The notes beneath the pieces are model-generated. The model saw only the letters and a list, made by a program, of their open reading frames with translations. It did no database searches and was not told the origin of the DNA. Position numbers and translations under genes: made by a program. Source: Cupriavidus basilensis (GTDB lineage Bacteria > Pseudomonadota > Gammaproteobacteria > Burkholderiales > Burkholderiaceae). From it: a stretch of 64,000 nt of DNA. The stretch spans positions 434,001 to 498,000 of the forward strand of contig NZ_CP062803.1 of NCBI RefSeq assembly GCF_008801925.2, read 5' to 3'. Positions 29,068-38,594 of this stretch are shown in pieces; the stretch's first letter is position 1, and the number at the start of each line of letters is the position of its first letter.

Positions 29068-30657
29068 TCAGGGAGCCTTGCCGGTCGGTGTGCCCAGCGG
29101 CGTTCCGATCGGGGTGCTGGCCGGCTGCGCCCCGGCCGGTGCCTTGGTGGCCGGCTTGGCCGGGGTAGCCGCCTTGGTTGCCGCAGACTTGGACGGCTTG
29201 TCCGACGTGGCCGCGGCTTCGAGCTTGGACTTGGAGCGCTTGACCGGCTGGCCTTCGAGCTGGGCGATGGCTTGCTGCAGCATGAAGTCCTCGGCCGAGC
29301 CGAACTCGATCGGCTTCTTCTTGCGTTCCTTGTCGCGCTCTTCCGGCGTCTTCTTGGCGTTTTCTTCCTCGAGGCGGCGCAGTTCCTCGACGCGGCGCTG
29401 TTCGCGCTCGTTCATCTCGGGCTCTTCCGATTCCTGCTTGTTGTGCAGGTGGCGCTCGGTGTCGATCTCGCGGGTGATCAGCGCGTCGTCAGGATCGCCT
29501 TCCGGGTTCTGGTCGACCGGGATGTCCGGGCGGATGCCCTTGGCCTGGATCGACTTGCCCGTCGGCGTGTAGTAGTACGCGATGGTCAGCTTGATGCCGG
29601 TGTCGTTGGTGAGCGGGCGCACGGTCTGCACGGAGCCCTTGCCGAACGTGGTCTTACCCATGATCAGAGCGCGCTTGTGGTCTTGCAGCGCGCCGGCAAC
29701 GATTTCGGAGGCCGACGCCGAGTAGGCGTTGGTCAACACCACCATCGGGATCTTTTTATACAGCGCCGGCAGGTCCTTGAGCGGATCGTCCTCGAGCGAG
29801 GACAGCCGGTAGTTGCTGAACGTGGTCTTGTAGACGCGCTTGGCATCTGGCACCTGGCCATTGGTCGAGACCACGGTCACGTCGTCGGGCAGGAAGGCCG
29901 CCGCCACGCCGACCGCGCCTTGCAGCACGCCGCCGCCGTTGTTGCGCAGGTCCAGGATCACGCCCTTCAGGTTGGGGTTCTTCTGGGCCAGTTCGTCCAG
30001 TTTCTTGCCCAGGTCGGCCACCGTGCGTTCCTGGAAGCTGGTCAGGCGCACCCAGGCGAGGCGGTCATTGTCGATCAGCTTGGCCTTGACCGACTGCACG
30101 CGGATCTCCGCACGCGTGATCGACACCGGGAAGGTGCGTTCGTCGCTCTTGCGATAGATGGTCAGCGTGACCTTGGTTCCCGGCTCGCCGCGCATGCGCT
30201 TGACTGCCTGCTCCAGCGGCAGGCCGCGCACGGGCTTGTCGTCGATGCGGGTGATCAGGTCGCCGGGCTGGATGCCGGCGCGGAAGGCGGGGGTGTCTTC
30301 GATCGGGTTGATCACCTTGACCAGCCCTTCTTCCTGCGAGATTTCGATCCCCAGGCCGGCGAAGCGTCCGCGCGTGCCTTCCTGCAGTTCCTTGAAGTCC
30401 TTCTCGTCCAGATAGGCCGAATGCGGATCCAGGCTGGCGACCATGCCTTTGATGGCTTCGGTCAGCAGCTTCTTGTCATCCACCGGCTCAACATATTCGC
30501 GCTTGATCTGGCCGAAGATGTCGGCCATCAAGCGCAACTGCTCCAGCGGCAGCGGTCCCGGCGAATTCTGCGCCGTGGCCGATAGTTGCAGCGTGGCGAG
30601 CACGCCGGCAACGAGTCCGGCAGTAACAAGACTGATGTTCTTGAGCGTCTTACGCAT
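29068..30657 (-). CDS. carboxyl-terminal processing protease (S41 family)
   Basis: A 529-residue periplasmic serine protease. A signal peptide or anchor covers residues 1-30. A PDZ domain lies around 95-170 (GLGIEISQEEGLVKVI). The catalytic Ser is in NAYSASASEIVAGAL and the Lys in GKTTFGKGSVQ, the Ser-Lys dyad of CtpA/Prc. The C-terminal 120 residues are a low-complexity tail rich in Lys, Ala, Pro and Thr. CtpA-type enzymes trim periplasmic or lipid-anchored proteins and cell-wall hydrolases. The ATG at 30657 is preferred over 30711 because it leads straight into the signal peptide. Confidence 0.93.
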   Translation of the reverse strand: MRKTLKNISLVTAGLVAGVLATLQLSATAQNSPGPLPLEQLRLMADIFGQIKREYVEPVDDKKLLTEAIKGMVASLDPHSAYLDEKDFKELQEGTRGRFAGLGIEISQEEGLVKVINPIEDTPAFRAGIQPGDLITRIDDKPVRGLPLEQAVKRMRGEPGTKVTLTIYRKSDERTFPVSITRAEIRVQSVKAKLIDNDRLAWVRLTSFQERTVADLGKKLDELAQKNPNLKGVILDLRNNGGGVLQGAVGVAAAFLPDDVTVVSTNGQVPDAKRVYKTTFSNYRLSSLEDDPLKDLPALYKKIPMVVLTNAYSASASEIVAGALQDHKRALIMGKTTFGKGSVQTVRPLTNDTGIKLTIAYYYTPTGKSIQAKGIRPDIPVDQNPEGDPDDALITREIDTERHLHNKQESEEPEMNEREQRRVEELRRLEEENAKKTPEERDKERKKKPIEFGSAEDFMLQQAIAQLEGQPVKRSKSKLEAAATSDKPSKSAATKAATPAKPATKAPAGAQPASTPIGTPLGTPTGKAP

Positions 30658-30818
30658 GAGGGCTGCCTGAACGTGTGAGGATTGTGCTGTGTCGGAGCCG
30701 GCCTGGCGCATCGCACCGGCCGGATTTGTCCGACAGTATAAGAGGGAGCAGCAAAAAAGGCCTGGTCCACTGCCTGAGGCGGCCGGGCGAGCCTCGCGGC
30801 GCTTGCCCGGCCTGGGCC

Positions 30819-31565
30819 TCAGTTTGCCTTGCCTTGGTTCGCCACGGCGGCCAGGGAGGCTGCGATGGCTTCCTGGTCGCCCAGGTAGTAATGACGCAGC
30901 GGGCGCAGGTCGGCGTCCAGCTCGTACACGAGCGGGGTGCCATTGGGGATGTTGATGCCAACGATGTCGTCATCCGAGATCTGGTCCAGGTATTTCACCA
31001 GCGCGCGGATGCTGTTGCCATGGGCGGCAATTACCACGCGCTTCCCCGCTTTGATGTCGGGGGCGATGGATTCGTTCCATAGCGGCAGCACGCGCTCGAC
31101 CGTGTCCTTCAGGCATTCGGTCAGCGGAATCTGCTCGCGCGGCACTTGAGCGTAGCGCGGATCGTCGTAAGCCGCACGCGGATCGTCCGCTTCGAGTGCC
31201 GGCGGCGGGGTGTCGTAGCTGCGGCGCCATACCAGCACCTGCTCGTTGCCGAACTTGGCGGCGGTCTCGGCCTTGTTCAGGCCGGACAGCGAACCATAGT
31301 GGCGTTCGTTCAGGCGCCATTCGTTCCGGACCGGAATCCACATCAGGTCCATTTCGTCCTGCACGTGCCACAGCGTGCGGATGGCACGCTTCAACACCGA
31401 GGTGTAGGCTACATCGAAGGCCAGCCCTGCCTCGCGCAGCAGCTTGCCGCCCAGCTTGGCCTGGGCCACGCCGGTGTCGGTGAGGTCGACGTCGACCCAG
31501 CCAGTGAAGCGGTTTTCGAGATTCCACGTGGATTCGCCGTGGCGGATGAGAACGAGTTTGTACAT
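30819..31565 (-). CDS. gpmA: 2,3-bisphosphoglycerate-dependent phosphoglycerate mutase
   Basis: A 248-residue glycolytic enzyme. The phospho-histidine is His9 in [10 protein letters not shown], and the second active-site histidine is in [15 protein letters not shown]. Conserved NRFTGW and RRSYDTPPP segments are present. The start at 31565 ([10 protein letters not shown]) matches the family; a 41-residue in-frame extension upstream is not typical and is not used. It is divergent from the rhodanese gene. Confidence 0.97.
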   Translation of the reverse strand: MYKLVLIRHGESTWNLENRFTGWVDVDLTDTGVAQAKLGGKLLREAGLAFDVAYTSVLKRAIRTLWHVQDEMDLMWIPVRNEWRLNERHYGSLSGLNKAETAAKFGNEQVLVWRRSYDTPPPALEADDPRAAYDDPRYAQVPREQIPLTECLKDTVERVLPLWNESIAPDIKAGKRVVIAAHGNSIRALVKYLDQISDDDIVGINIPNGTPLVYELDADLRPLRHYYLGDQEAIAASLAAVANQGKAN

Positions 31566-31705
31566 GCTGCTTCCAAAGCGTGAGAAACCTGTGTGCGCCC
31601 TGCCACATACCGCCGCACATGTGTCAACTAGGAGACAATAGCGGGTCGCGGGCGCCAAACCGTCTATTTTATAATGCCGCCGACTCAACCCACCGGAATG
31701 CCAAC

Positions 31706-32119
31706 GTGAATTTCTTCGCCGACTACAACAACCTTGCCTTGATCGCCCTCGCCGTCGTGTCGGGCGGCCTGCTGGCGTGGCCCGCCATCTCGCGCGGAAC
31801 CTCCGGCAAGACCGTCAATCCGGCCGCCGCTACCCAGCTGATCAACAAGCGCAATGCCGTGGTCGTGGATATCCGGGAGGCCACCGAATACGCCAAGGGC
31901 CACCTGCCGCAAGCCAAGAGTGCGCCACTTTCGGACCTGGCAAGCCGTGCCGCCAGCCTTGCAAAGGACAAGTCCGTCCCCATCATCGTCGTGTGCCAGA
32001 CCGGCCAGCGTTCGGGCAAGGGCCAAGCAGCCCTGAAGGAAGCCGGTTACAGTGAGATCTATTCGCTCGAAGGTGGCCTTGCCGCCTGGCAGCAAGCCGG
32101 TCTGCCCGTCGTCAAGTAA
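31706..32119 (+). CDS. membrane-anchored rhodanese-like sulfurtransferase
   Basis: A 137-residue protein. An N-terminal hydrophobic helix (about 8-26) anchors a single rhodanese domain with active-site Cys97 in [12 protein letters not shown]. It resembles the YibN family, which sits beside grxC and secB in many proteobacteria; that order is present here. The start is a GTG at 31706, because no in-frame ATG precedes the conserved helix. It may move sulfur or relay redox at the inner membrane. Confidence 0.88.
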   Translation: MNFFADYNNLALIALAVVSGGLLAWPAISRGTSGKTVNPAAATQLINKRNAVVVDIREATEYAKGHLPQAKSAPLSDLASRAASLAKDKSVPIIVVCQTGQRSGKGQAALKEAGYSEIYSLEGGLAAWQQAGLPVVK

Positions 32120-32224
32120 GCGGCGCAGGCAAGCGGCGCCGGGGGCACGTCCTTCGTTGCCGCCGCTGTCCCGGCTTGCGAGCACCCGACCAAATTCCGG
32201 ATTCCGTTTTTCAAGGAGATGCGC

Positions 32225-32482
32225 ATGGCCCGCGTTGTAATGTACAGCACGGTAGTTTGTCCATATTGCCAGATGGCCGAGCGCCTTCTGAAGGCCAAGG
32301 GCGTGGAGGCGATCGAGAAGATCCTGATTGACCGCGAGCCCGGCAAGCGCGAGGAAATGATGAGCCGCACCGGTCGCCGCACCGTGCCGCAGATCTACAT
32401 CGACGAGACCCATGTCGGTGGCTTCGACGACCTCTCGGCGCTCGATCGCCAGGGTGGACTGGTGCCGTTGCTGGCCGCCTGA
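32225..32482 (+). CDS. grxC: glutaredoxin 3
   Basis: An 85-residue glutaredoxin with the dithiol centre Cys12-Pro-Tyr-Cys15, a TVPQIYI cis-proline motif and GGFDDL for glutathione binding. It uses glutathione made by GshAB elsewhere in the window. The ATG at 32225 sits 6 bases after AAGGAG. It lies between the rhodanese and secB genes. Confidence 0.95.
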   Translation: MARVVMYSTVVCPYCQMAERLLKAKGVEAIEKILIDREPGKREEMMSRTGRRTVPQIYIDETHVGGFDDLSALDRQGGLVPLLAA

Positions 32483-32646
32483 AGCGCCGCCTGCCTCGCC
32501 GCGGGTGAATTCGCCACCCGCGTCATGTACCATATACGTTTTCCAACCGGGTGCCGACCCGGGCCGTGACCCTGGGCCAATTCCGCCCAGGGTGCCAATG
32601 TCCCGCACGCCTGGCCCCCAACGCCCATTTTTTCCGGAAGCCTTTC

Positions 32647-33165
32647 ATGAGCGACCAGCAGAACAATCAGCAGGAAGACCAGCCGTTCTTCAACATCCAG
32701 CGCGTGTACCTGAAGGACATGTCGCTCGAGCAGCCGAATTCGCCCGGCATCTTCCTCGAGACCGAAGCGCCGGCCGTGGAAGTGCAGGTGAACGTGGGTG
32801 CCTCGCAGCTCCAGGATGGCATCTTCGAGGTCGTGGTGACCGGTACCGTGACCACCAAGGTGCAGGACAAGGTTGCCTTCCTGGTGGAAGCCCACCAGGC
32901 CGGCATCTTCGATATCCGCAACGTGCCGGTGGAGCAGCTCGACCCGCTGCTGGGCATTGCCTGCCCGACCATTCTCTACCCGTACCTGCGTAGCAATATC
33001 GCCGACGTGATCACCCGCGCCGGCTTCCAGGCCATTCATCTGTCGGAAATCAACTTCCAGGCCCTGTACGAACAGCGCCTGCAGGCCGCGATGGAAGAAG
33101 CGGAAGCTGCGCAAGGTGGCAACAGCGGCATCGTGATGCCCGACGGCAGCCAGGCTCGTCACTGA
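32647..33165 (+). CDS. secB: protein-export chaperone SecB
   Basis: A 172-residue cytosolic chaperone that holds unfolded preproteins for SecA. Family features include [19 protein letters not shown] at the N-terminus, the core AHQAGIFDI, and [18 protein letters not shown] near the middle. The terminator after the gene ends this small rhodanese-grxC-secB group. The ATG at 32647 is supported by the conserved N-terminus. Confidence 0.97.
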   Translation: MSDQQNNQQEDQPFFNIQRVYLKDMSLEQPNSPGIFLETEAPAVEVQVNVGASQLQDGIFEVVVTGTVTTKVQDKVAFLVEAHQAGIFDIRNVPVEQLDPLLGIACPTILYPYLRSNIADVITRAGFQAIHLSEINFQALYEQRLQAAMEEAEAAQGGNSGIVMPDGSQARH

Positions 33166-33185
33166 TCCTGCTGCAGGATGTCGCA

Positions 33186-33215
33186 AAGACGGGGCTTCGG
33201 CCCCGTTTTGTCTTT
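33186..33215 (+). terminator. intrinsic terminator after secB
   Basis: CGGGGC (33190-33195) and GCCCCG (33200-33205) form a stem with a TTCG tetraloop, followed by TTTTGTCTTT. Confidence 0.9.
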
Positions 33216-33282
33216 CCGGTTCGCGTCATTCGTGGCGCGCAAGGCTTAAGGCTTCGAGGCCGAACAAGCGAGGCAAACCGCC

Positions 33283-34299
33283 ATGAAAATCACTGTCTTC
33301 GGTGCAGGTGCCTGGGGCACCGCGCTCGCCAGCCATGCCGCCGCGGCCCACGATGTGGTGTTGTGGGGGCGTGATGCCGCCCAACTGGCCGCTATTGGCG
33401 CCGACCGCGTCAATGCTGCCTACCTGCCCGGCGTGCCGCTGTCCGGGCGGCTCGTGGTGGAACCGGATTTCGCGCGGGCCGCGGCGCATGCCGATGTCGA
33501 ACCCGATGGCCTGGTGATCGTCGCTACGCCGGTCTCGGGCCTGCGTGAAATGACGCGCAGGCTGGCTGCGAGCCAGGCCGGGGGCTTGCGCATGCTCTGG
33601 CTGTGCAAGGGCTTCGAAGCCGGCACCAATGCGTTGCCGCACCAGATGGTACGGGAAGAGCTCACCGCCGCCGGCCGTCTCGCCGATACCAGCTACGGCG
33701 TGCTGACCGGCCCCAGCTTTGCACGGGAAGTGGCGCTGGGCCTGCCCTGCGCGCTGACCGTGGCGGGCACTTCGCCGGCGCTGTCCGAACTGGCTCAGCA
33801 GGCTTTCCATCACCATGCCATGCGCATCTACGGCAGCGATGACCTGGTCGGCGCCGAGGTGGGGGGCGCAGTCAAGAACGTGCTGGCGATTGCCACTGGC
33901 GCCAGCGATGGCCTGGGCCTTGGACTGAACGCGCGCGCCGCGCTGGTGACGCGCGGCCTGGCCGAGATGACCCGGCTCGGCATGGCATTGGGAGGGCGCG
34001 TCGAAACCTTCATGGGCCTGGCCGGTATGGGCGACCTGATCCTGACCGCCACGGGAGACCTCTCGCGCAATCGCAAGGTCGGCCAGCAACTGTCGCAGGG
34101 CAAGACGCTGGCGCAGATTCTGGCCGAGCTTGGCCACGTTGCCGAAGGCGTGCGCTGCGCGCAGGCCGTGGCGGCGCTGGCCGCGGCCAAGGGCGTCGAC
34201 ATGCCGATCACGCGCGCAGTATGTGCCGTGCTCTTCGAGGGGCTGCCCGCCGCCGATGCGGTGGCGCGGCTGCTCCAGCGCGATGCGCGCGATGAGTGA
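33283..34299 (+). CDS. gpsA: NAD(P)-dependent glycerol-3-phosphate dehydrogenase
   Basis: A 338-residue enzyme making glycerol-3-phosphate for phospholipids. The Rossmann loop is [23 protein letters not shown], the catalytic lysine segment [11 protein letters not shown], and [11 protein letters not shown] are all conserved. Its stop overlaps the start of the Bug receptor gene by 8 bp, giving translational coupling with a functionally unrelated gene. Confidence 0.96.
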   Translation: MKITVFGAGAWGTALASHAAAAHDVVLWGRDAAQLAAIGADRVNAAYLPGVPLSGRLVVEPDFARAAAHADVEPDGLVIVATPVSGLREMTRRLAASQAGGLRMLWLCKGFEAGTNALPHQMVREELTAAGRLADTSYGVLTGPSFAREVALGLPCALTVAGTSPALSELAQQAFHHHAMRIYGSDDLVGAEVGGAVKNVLAIATGASDGLGLGLNARAALVTRGLAEMTRLGMALGGRVETFMGLAGMGDLILTATGDLSRNRKVGQQLSQGKTLAQILAELGHVAEGVRCAQAVAALAAAKGVDMPITRAVCAVLFEGLPAADAVARLLQRDARDE

Positions 34300-35299
34300 A
34301 CGCGCGATGGAAGATCGTCGCCGTGTCCTGAAAGCGCTTGCCGCTTTCGCCATGCCCGGCGTGGCTGGCACCGCGCTGGCTGCGCCCGCATCCGCCCAGC
34401 CCTGGCCGGTAAAGCCGATCCGCATGGTGGTGCCGTTCCCGGCCGGGTCTTCTCCCGACCTGATCGCGCGCCTGTTGACCGAGAAGCTGGCCGCAGCGCT
34501 CGGGCAAGCGGTCGTGGTGGAGAACCGTCCGGGCGCCGGCGGCAATATCGGCACCGGCATGGTGGCCAGGGCCGCCCCCGACGGCTATACCTTGCTGCTC
34601 ACCATCAATGGGCCGCTGGTCACCGCGCCCACCTTGTCGCGCCATCTCGGCTACGACCCGGTGCGCCAGCTCGCCCCTGTGTCTCTGGTGGCGACTTCGC
34701 CCAATGTGCTGGTGGTGGATGCCCGCCTGCCGGTGCATGACGTGAGGGAGTTCGTGGCCCTGGCCCGTTCCCGGCCGGGTGTGCTGAACTATGGGTCGGT
34801 AGGCAACGGCAGCGCCGCCCACCTGGCCATGGAGCAGCTCAAGGCGGCCGCCGGCATCGACCTGCAGCACATCCCCTATCCGGGGTTTGCACAGATCACC
34901 ACCGCCATGGTCGGCGGCCAGGTGCAGGCTGGCTTCATGGTGCCGGCCATCGCCATGCCGCTGGTGAACGCCGGCAAGCTGCGCATCATCGCGGTCACCA
35001 CCAGCGGGCGCACCAGCCTGCTGCCCGCGGTGCCAACCGTGGCGGAATCCGGCTATCCCGGCTTCGAGGCGATCTCATGGCAAGCGGTGCTGGCCCCGGC
35101 GGGCACCCCCGCTGCGGTGATCGACCGGCTCTATCGCGAGCTGGTGGCCATCATCGGCAGCGAGGACGTGCGCGCCAAGATGCGCGCCCAGTATTTCGTG
35201 CCGGCCGGCACCGCGCCGCAATCGCTGCGCCAGACCATGGCGAGCGAGAAGGTGCGCTGGGACAAGGTGATCCGCGCTGCGGGCGTGCAGCCGGAATAA
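34292..35299 (+). CDS. Bug-family (TctC) periplasmic solute-binding protein
   Basis: A 335-residue exported receptor of the tripartite tricarboxylate transporter type, a family greatly expanded in Bordetella and Cupriavidus. The signal peptide covers about residues 12-35. Conserved segments are [39 protein letters not shown] and DGYTLLL. No tctA or tctB membrane gene is adjacent, as is common for orphan Bug proteins. The ligand is unknown. The start at 34292 overlaps gpsA; an ATG at 34307 is an alternative. Confidence 0.92.
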   Translation: MSERAMEDRRRVLKALAAFAMPGVAGTALAAPASAQPWPVKPIRMVVPFPAGSSPDLIARLLTEKLAAALGQAVVVENRPGAGGNIGTGMVARAAPDGYTLLLTINGPLVTAPTLSRHLGYDPVRQLAPVSLVATSPNVLVVDARLPVHDVREFVALARSRPGVLNYGSVGNGSAAHLAMEQLKAAAGIDLQHIPYPGFAQITTAMVGGQVQAGFMVPAIAMPLVNAGKLRIIAVTTSGRTSLLPAVPTVAESGYPGFEAISWQAVLAPAGTPAAVIDRLYRELVAIIGSEDVRAKMRAQYFVPAGTAPQSLRQTMASEKVRWDKVIRAAGVQPE

Positions 35300-35320
35300 G
35301 GAAGTGCGCCGGCGGCGGCC

Positions 35321-35791
35321 TCAGGCGCCGCCGGCAAAGCCGTTCTGGCGCCAGGCTTCGAACACCACGACCGCGACGGTATTGGAGAGATTGAGGCTGC
35401 GGTTGTCCGGCCGCATCGGCAGCCGGATGCGCTGCGCGGTGGGAAACCATTCGCGCCGCTCCGGCGCCAGGCCGCGCGTTTCCGAGCCGAACACAAACCA
35501 GTCCCCGGGCTGGAAGCTGACCTGGCCGAACGGCGTCGAGCCATGCGTGGTCAGCGCGAACATGCGGGCCGGGTCGGGTCGCTCGCTTTCCATCAGCGCG
35601 TCCCAGTTCTCGTGCACGCGCATGCTGGCGTACTCGTGATAGTCCAGGCCGGCGCGGCGCATGCGCGCGTCTTCCAGCGGGAAGCCGAGTGGCTTGACAA
35701 GGTGCAGGCGCGCACCGGTATTGGCGCACAGCCGTATCACATTGCCGGTGTTCGGCGGGATCTCGGGTTCGACCAGGACGACATTGAACAT
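35321..35791 (-). CDS. trmL: tRNA (cytidine(34)-2'-O)-methyltransferase TrmL
   Basis: A 156-residue SPOUT-fold methyltransferase. The N-terminal VVLVEPEIPPNTGNVIRLCA and the C-terminal knot (MRPDNRSLNLSNTVAVVVFE) are diagnostic. It methylates the wobble base of tRNA-Leu isoacceptors. It converges on the Bug receptor gene. Confidence 0.95.
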   Translation of the reverse strand: MFNVVLVEPEIPPNTGNVIRLCANTGARLHLVKPLGFPLEDARMRRAGLDYHEYASMRVHENWDALMESERPDPARMFALTTHGSTPFGQVSFQPGDWFVFGSETRGLAPERREWFPTAQRIRLPMRPDNRSLNLSNTVAVVVFEAWRQNGFAGGA

Positions 35792-35884
35792 GGGGGAGGG
35801 GCGGGCCTGGGGCGCCGCAGCCGTGAAACGCTGGGCAGCTTACCCTGCCGGGGGCCGGCTGTCACGCCGCGCCTGTGGGCTGCG

Positions 35885-36643
35885 CTACGGCGTGCGCAAG
35901 GCGACCACCAGCGTCACGCGCGCCGCGCCGTTGGCTTTCAGGACCCGCGCCGCTTCGCCCAAGGTGGCGCCGCTGGTCATCACATCGTCGACCAGGCCGA
36001 CATGCTGGCCCGCAACGTCATGGCCGGACCCGAGGCCGAAGGCATCCTGCAGGTTGGCCTGCCGCGCGGGCAGGTCCAGCGTGGCTTGGGCCGGGGTATC
36101 GCGCAGCCTCGCCAGCAGCGTCGGCGCCGCGCGCACACCCAGCCGGCGTGCCAGGGGCCGGGTGATTTCCCAGGACTGGTTAAAGCCACGCTCGGCAAGG
36201 CGCCGCGCGGACAGCGGGATCGGCGCCAGCACATCGGGCAGCGCCAGGCCGGATCTTCCGGACTCGGCCCGCCAGCGGCTCGCCAGTTCGGCCCCAAGCC
36301 AGTCCGCCAGCGGCAGCACGCCGCCGAACTTCAAGGCCAGCACCAGGCCGTCCTGCGGGCGGGCGTAGTCGCCCAGCACCAGCGCATCGTCAAAAGGCGG
36401 CGGCTCGTAGCGGCACTGGGCACAGAGCGAGGCTGCGCCTGGCCCGCTGCTGCGCCCGAGCGGCCGGGCGCAGCAGCGGCAACGCGGCAGCGGCGTCAGC
36501 AACTCTAGTGCGCAACCTGCGCAGACGGTTTCGTCCTGCACGGTGCCGCAAAGCGCGCAAGCCGCAGGCAGGAGCGTGCGCAGCAAGCGCCGCGCATGAT
36601 GGCGCAGGGCGCCTTCGCCCGGGCGCGCCAGGCGGCACGGCAC
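35885..36643 (-). CDS. ComF-family phosphoribosyltransferase-like protein
   Basis: About 252 residues. An N-terminal zinc ribbon shows paired cysteines (CALCG, CAGC, CRCC, CAQC). A type I phosphoribosyltransferase domain follows, with the PRPP loop LVDDVMTSGATL near the C-terminus and APIPLSARRLAERGFNQS in the middle. ComF proteins act in DNA uptake during competence. The start is uncertain: the frame has no ATG near the conserved region, so the GTG at 36643 is used, with another GTG at 36667. It is divergent from the methyltransferase gene. Confidence 0.87.
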   Translation of the reverse strand: MPCRLARPGEGALRHHARRLLRTLLPAACALCGTVQDETVCAGCALELLTPLPRCRCCARPLGRSSGPGAASLCAQCRYEPPPFDDALVLGDYARPQDGLVLALKFGGVLPLADWLGAELASRWRAESGRSGLALPDVLAPIPLSARRLAERGFNQSWEITRPLARRLGVRAAPTLLARLRDTPAQATLDLPARQANLQDAFGLGSGHDVAGQHVGLVDDVMTSGATLGEAARVLKANGAARVTLVVALRTP

Positions 36644-36814
36644 ACGGACAGCTGCCGCATGGAGCACGTCAGGGCCGTCGGCGGCAGGCCCGGCGGTGGG
36701 CGCGTATACTTGCGATCCTGTTGCGGCGCCCGCTGGCGCGCGCACCGCATGTCCGACGGGCGCATCACGCCGGCCGTCATCCTCATTCTTAGTTTCTTGC
36801 TGCCTGGTTTGACC

Positions 36815-37762
36815 GTGTCCCTGCATGACGCCGACTCCCCCGATGCCTATTTGCCGCCCACGCGGCTGACCCGCCTCGCCTTTGACCGGCGCAGCGCCGG
36901 ATTCGGCCAGCTGGACTTCCTGCTGGGCGAGATTGGCCAGCGCATGCAGGAGCGCATGCAGATGATCCGGCTGGCGCCGGCGCGCGCGCTCGATATCGGC
37001 TGCGGCCATGGGCGCGGCCTGGCCGCGCTGCGCGCCCAGTACCCGGATGCGCAGATCGCCGGCATGGATATTTCCGGCGCCATGCTGCGCGAGGCCGCCC
37101 AGCGCGATCCCCAGCGCCAGTCCGGGTGGCTGGGGCGCCTGCTTGGCAAGCGCCCGACCTTTGACCTGGTGCAGGGCGATCTTGCCACATTGCCCTTCGC
37201 CCCGGCCAGCTTCGACCTGTTGTGGTCCAACCTGGCGCTGCACTGGCACCCCGAGCCGCACCGGGTCTTCCCGGAGTGGCACCGGGTCACCCGCGACGAA
37301 GGCCTGGTCCTGTTCTCGCTGTTCGGGCCCGATACGCTGGCGCAATTGCGCGCTGCCTTTGCCGAAGTGGACGGCGACACCCACACGTTGCGCTTCGTCG
37401 ACATGCACGATATCGGGGACATGCTGGTGCACAGCGGCTGGTCCACGCCCGTCATGGACATGGAGACCTTGACGATCACCTATGAATCGCCGCGGACCCT
37501 GCTGCGCGAAGTGCAGGCCTTCGGCGGGCTGCGCCTGCCGGCTGGCGCGAGCCAGGCAGGGCTGCGCGCTCGCCGCTGGCACGCAGCGCTGCTGGCCGCG
37601 CTGGAGCGCCAGCGCAATGCCGAGGGGCTGATCCCGCTGACGTTCGAGATCGTCTATGGCCATGCCTGGAAGCTGGCGCCGCGCGGCAAGCAGGCCGTCG
37701 ATGAGCTCGGCCACGCCGTGGTTCCGCTCGACAAGATCGGGCGTGCGCGGCAGCGCAAGTAA
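36815..37762 (+). CDS. class I SAM-dependent methyltransferase (BioC/NDUFAF5-like)
   Basis: About 315 residues. The SAM-binding motif I is LDIGCGHGRGLAAL near residues 62-75, followed by GMDISGAMLREA and the DLLWSNLALHWHPEP motif. The segment FSLFGPDTLAQLRAAF is typical of BioC malonyl-ACP methyltransferases and of the related NDUFAF5 proteins. The GTG at 36815 gives the expected N-terminus (SLHDADSPDAYLPPTRLTR). An ATG at 36749 would add a 22-residue hydrophobic stretch. No biotin genes are adjacent, so the BioC function is tentative. Confidence 0.82.
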   Translation: MSLHDADSPDAYLPPTRLTRLAFDRRSAGFGQLDFLLGEIGQRMQERMQMIRLAPARALDIGCGHGRGLAALRAQYPDAQIAGMDISGAMLREAAQRDPQRQSGWLGRLLGKRPTFDLVQGDLATLPFAPASFDLLWSNLALHWHPEPHRVFPEWHRVTRDEGLVLFSLFGPDTLAQLRAAFAEVDGDTHTLRFVDMHDIGDMLVHSGWSTPVMDMETLTITYESPRTLLREVQAFGGLRLPAGASQAGLRARRWHAALLAALERQRNAEGLIPLTFEIVYGHAWKLAPRGKQAVDELGHAVVPLDKIGRARQRK

Positions 37763-37873
37763 CGTCCGCGGCGCTGCTGCACGCATCGGCGGCGCAGTCA
37801 AGCGGCCGATGGCGAGCACCGTACCGATGCACAAAAACTTGTCGCGCGCTAGCCCCTTGGTCAAGTAGCGGCC

Positions 37874-37902
37874 TTGTCCGAGTAGGCGAAGCGCCCTATA
37901 AT
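37874..37902 (+). promoter_or_regulatory. sigma-70 promoter of the cytochrome oxidase cluster
   Basis: TTGTCC at 37874-37879 and TATAAT at 37897-37902 are separated by 17 bases. A start near 37909 would give a leader of about 120 nt before the DUF2244 gene and transcription into coxB. Confidence 0.75.
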
Positions 37903-38006
37903 GCGCCAGTTTGTCGCAGTGGTCTCCCTGGCACAATTTGCCCAAAATCGCACTTCAATGGTGCGTCCCAGGCGCAATCGTCCAGGCGTGCATCCAGCGC
38001 AGAGTA

Positions 38007-38034
38007 GTTGGCGATGCAAGGTTGGCGATGCAAG
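38007..38034 (+). repeat. 14-bp perfect tandem duplication at the DUF2244 gene start
   Basis: GTTGGCGATGCAAG occurs twice with no gap (38007-38020 and 38021-38034). Each copy holds an ATG (38014 and 38028), but only the second is in the gene's frame. Because 14 is not a multiple of three, gain or loss of a copy would shift which ATG is used. Confidence 0.85.
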
Positions 38035-38537
38035 ACTTGGGTATCGCACTCCAGACGGCGCAAGGCAAATCCGGCGGCAGTTCCGACGGATTTGGCCCGC
38101 CGGACAAAGACTGGCTGATGAAGCGGAATTGTTCGCTGTCTCCGCGCCAGGTTGGCTGGTTTTACCTCTCAATCGTCAGCGTTTCGCTCGCCATCGCTTT
38201 GTTCTTCGCGTGGCGAGGGTCATGGCTCGTGCTTCCCTTTGCCGGGCTGGAACTGCTGGGGCTGGGCATCGCCCTGCTGGTGCACGGGCGGCATGCGTCG
38301 GACTACGAGCGCGTCAGCCTCGTCGACGGCAGGCTGGTAGTGGTTTCGGTCAGTGCAGGGCAGCTGACACGGCATGAATTCAACCCGCTATGGGTGCGGG
38401 TTGAACCGGGTGAATCATTACGGGCGCTGGTGTTGCTGCGCTCGGGCAAGAGCGCTGTGCGGGTGGGGTGTTTTCTGGACCCGTACAAGCGGCGAAAGTT
38501 CGCGCAGGAGCTCGCAGCGGCTTTGCGTTACCTCTGA
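38028..38537 (+). CDS. DUF2244 membrane protein preceding the cytochrome oxidase genes
   Basis: About 169 residues with two adjacent hydrophobic helices (roughly 44-84) and a short soluble C-terminal part containing DPYKRRKFAQEL. The DUF2244 family is regularly found just upstream of coxB in Burkholderiales. The start is unclear: the ATG at 38028 lies in a tandem duplication, and the ATG at 38118 (MKRNCSLSP) would give a shorter protein. An oxidase-related role is inferred from position only. Confidence 0.8.
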   Translation: MQDLGIALQTAQGKSGGSSDGFGPPDKDWLMKRNCSLSPRQVGWFYLSIVSVSLAIALFFAWRGSWLVLPFAGLELLGLGIALLVHGRHASDYERVSLVDGRLVVVSVSAGQLTRHEFNPLWVRVEPGESLRALVLLRSGKSAVRVGCFLDPYKRRKFAQELAAALRYL

Positions 38538-38594
38538 GAGGCAGCGGGGGCCGGCGAGTCACAGATTTGAATCTGTAAATTGGGTAGATAACAA

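Noticed and set aside
31670..31675. TATAAT ahead of the rhodanese gene as a promoter
   Set aside because: No acceptable -35 hexamer at 16-18 bases upstream was found.
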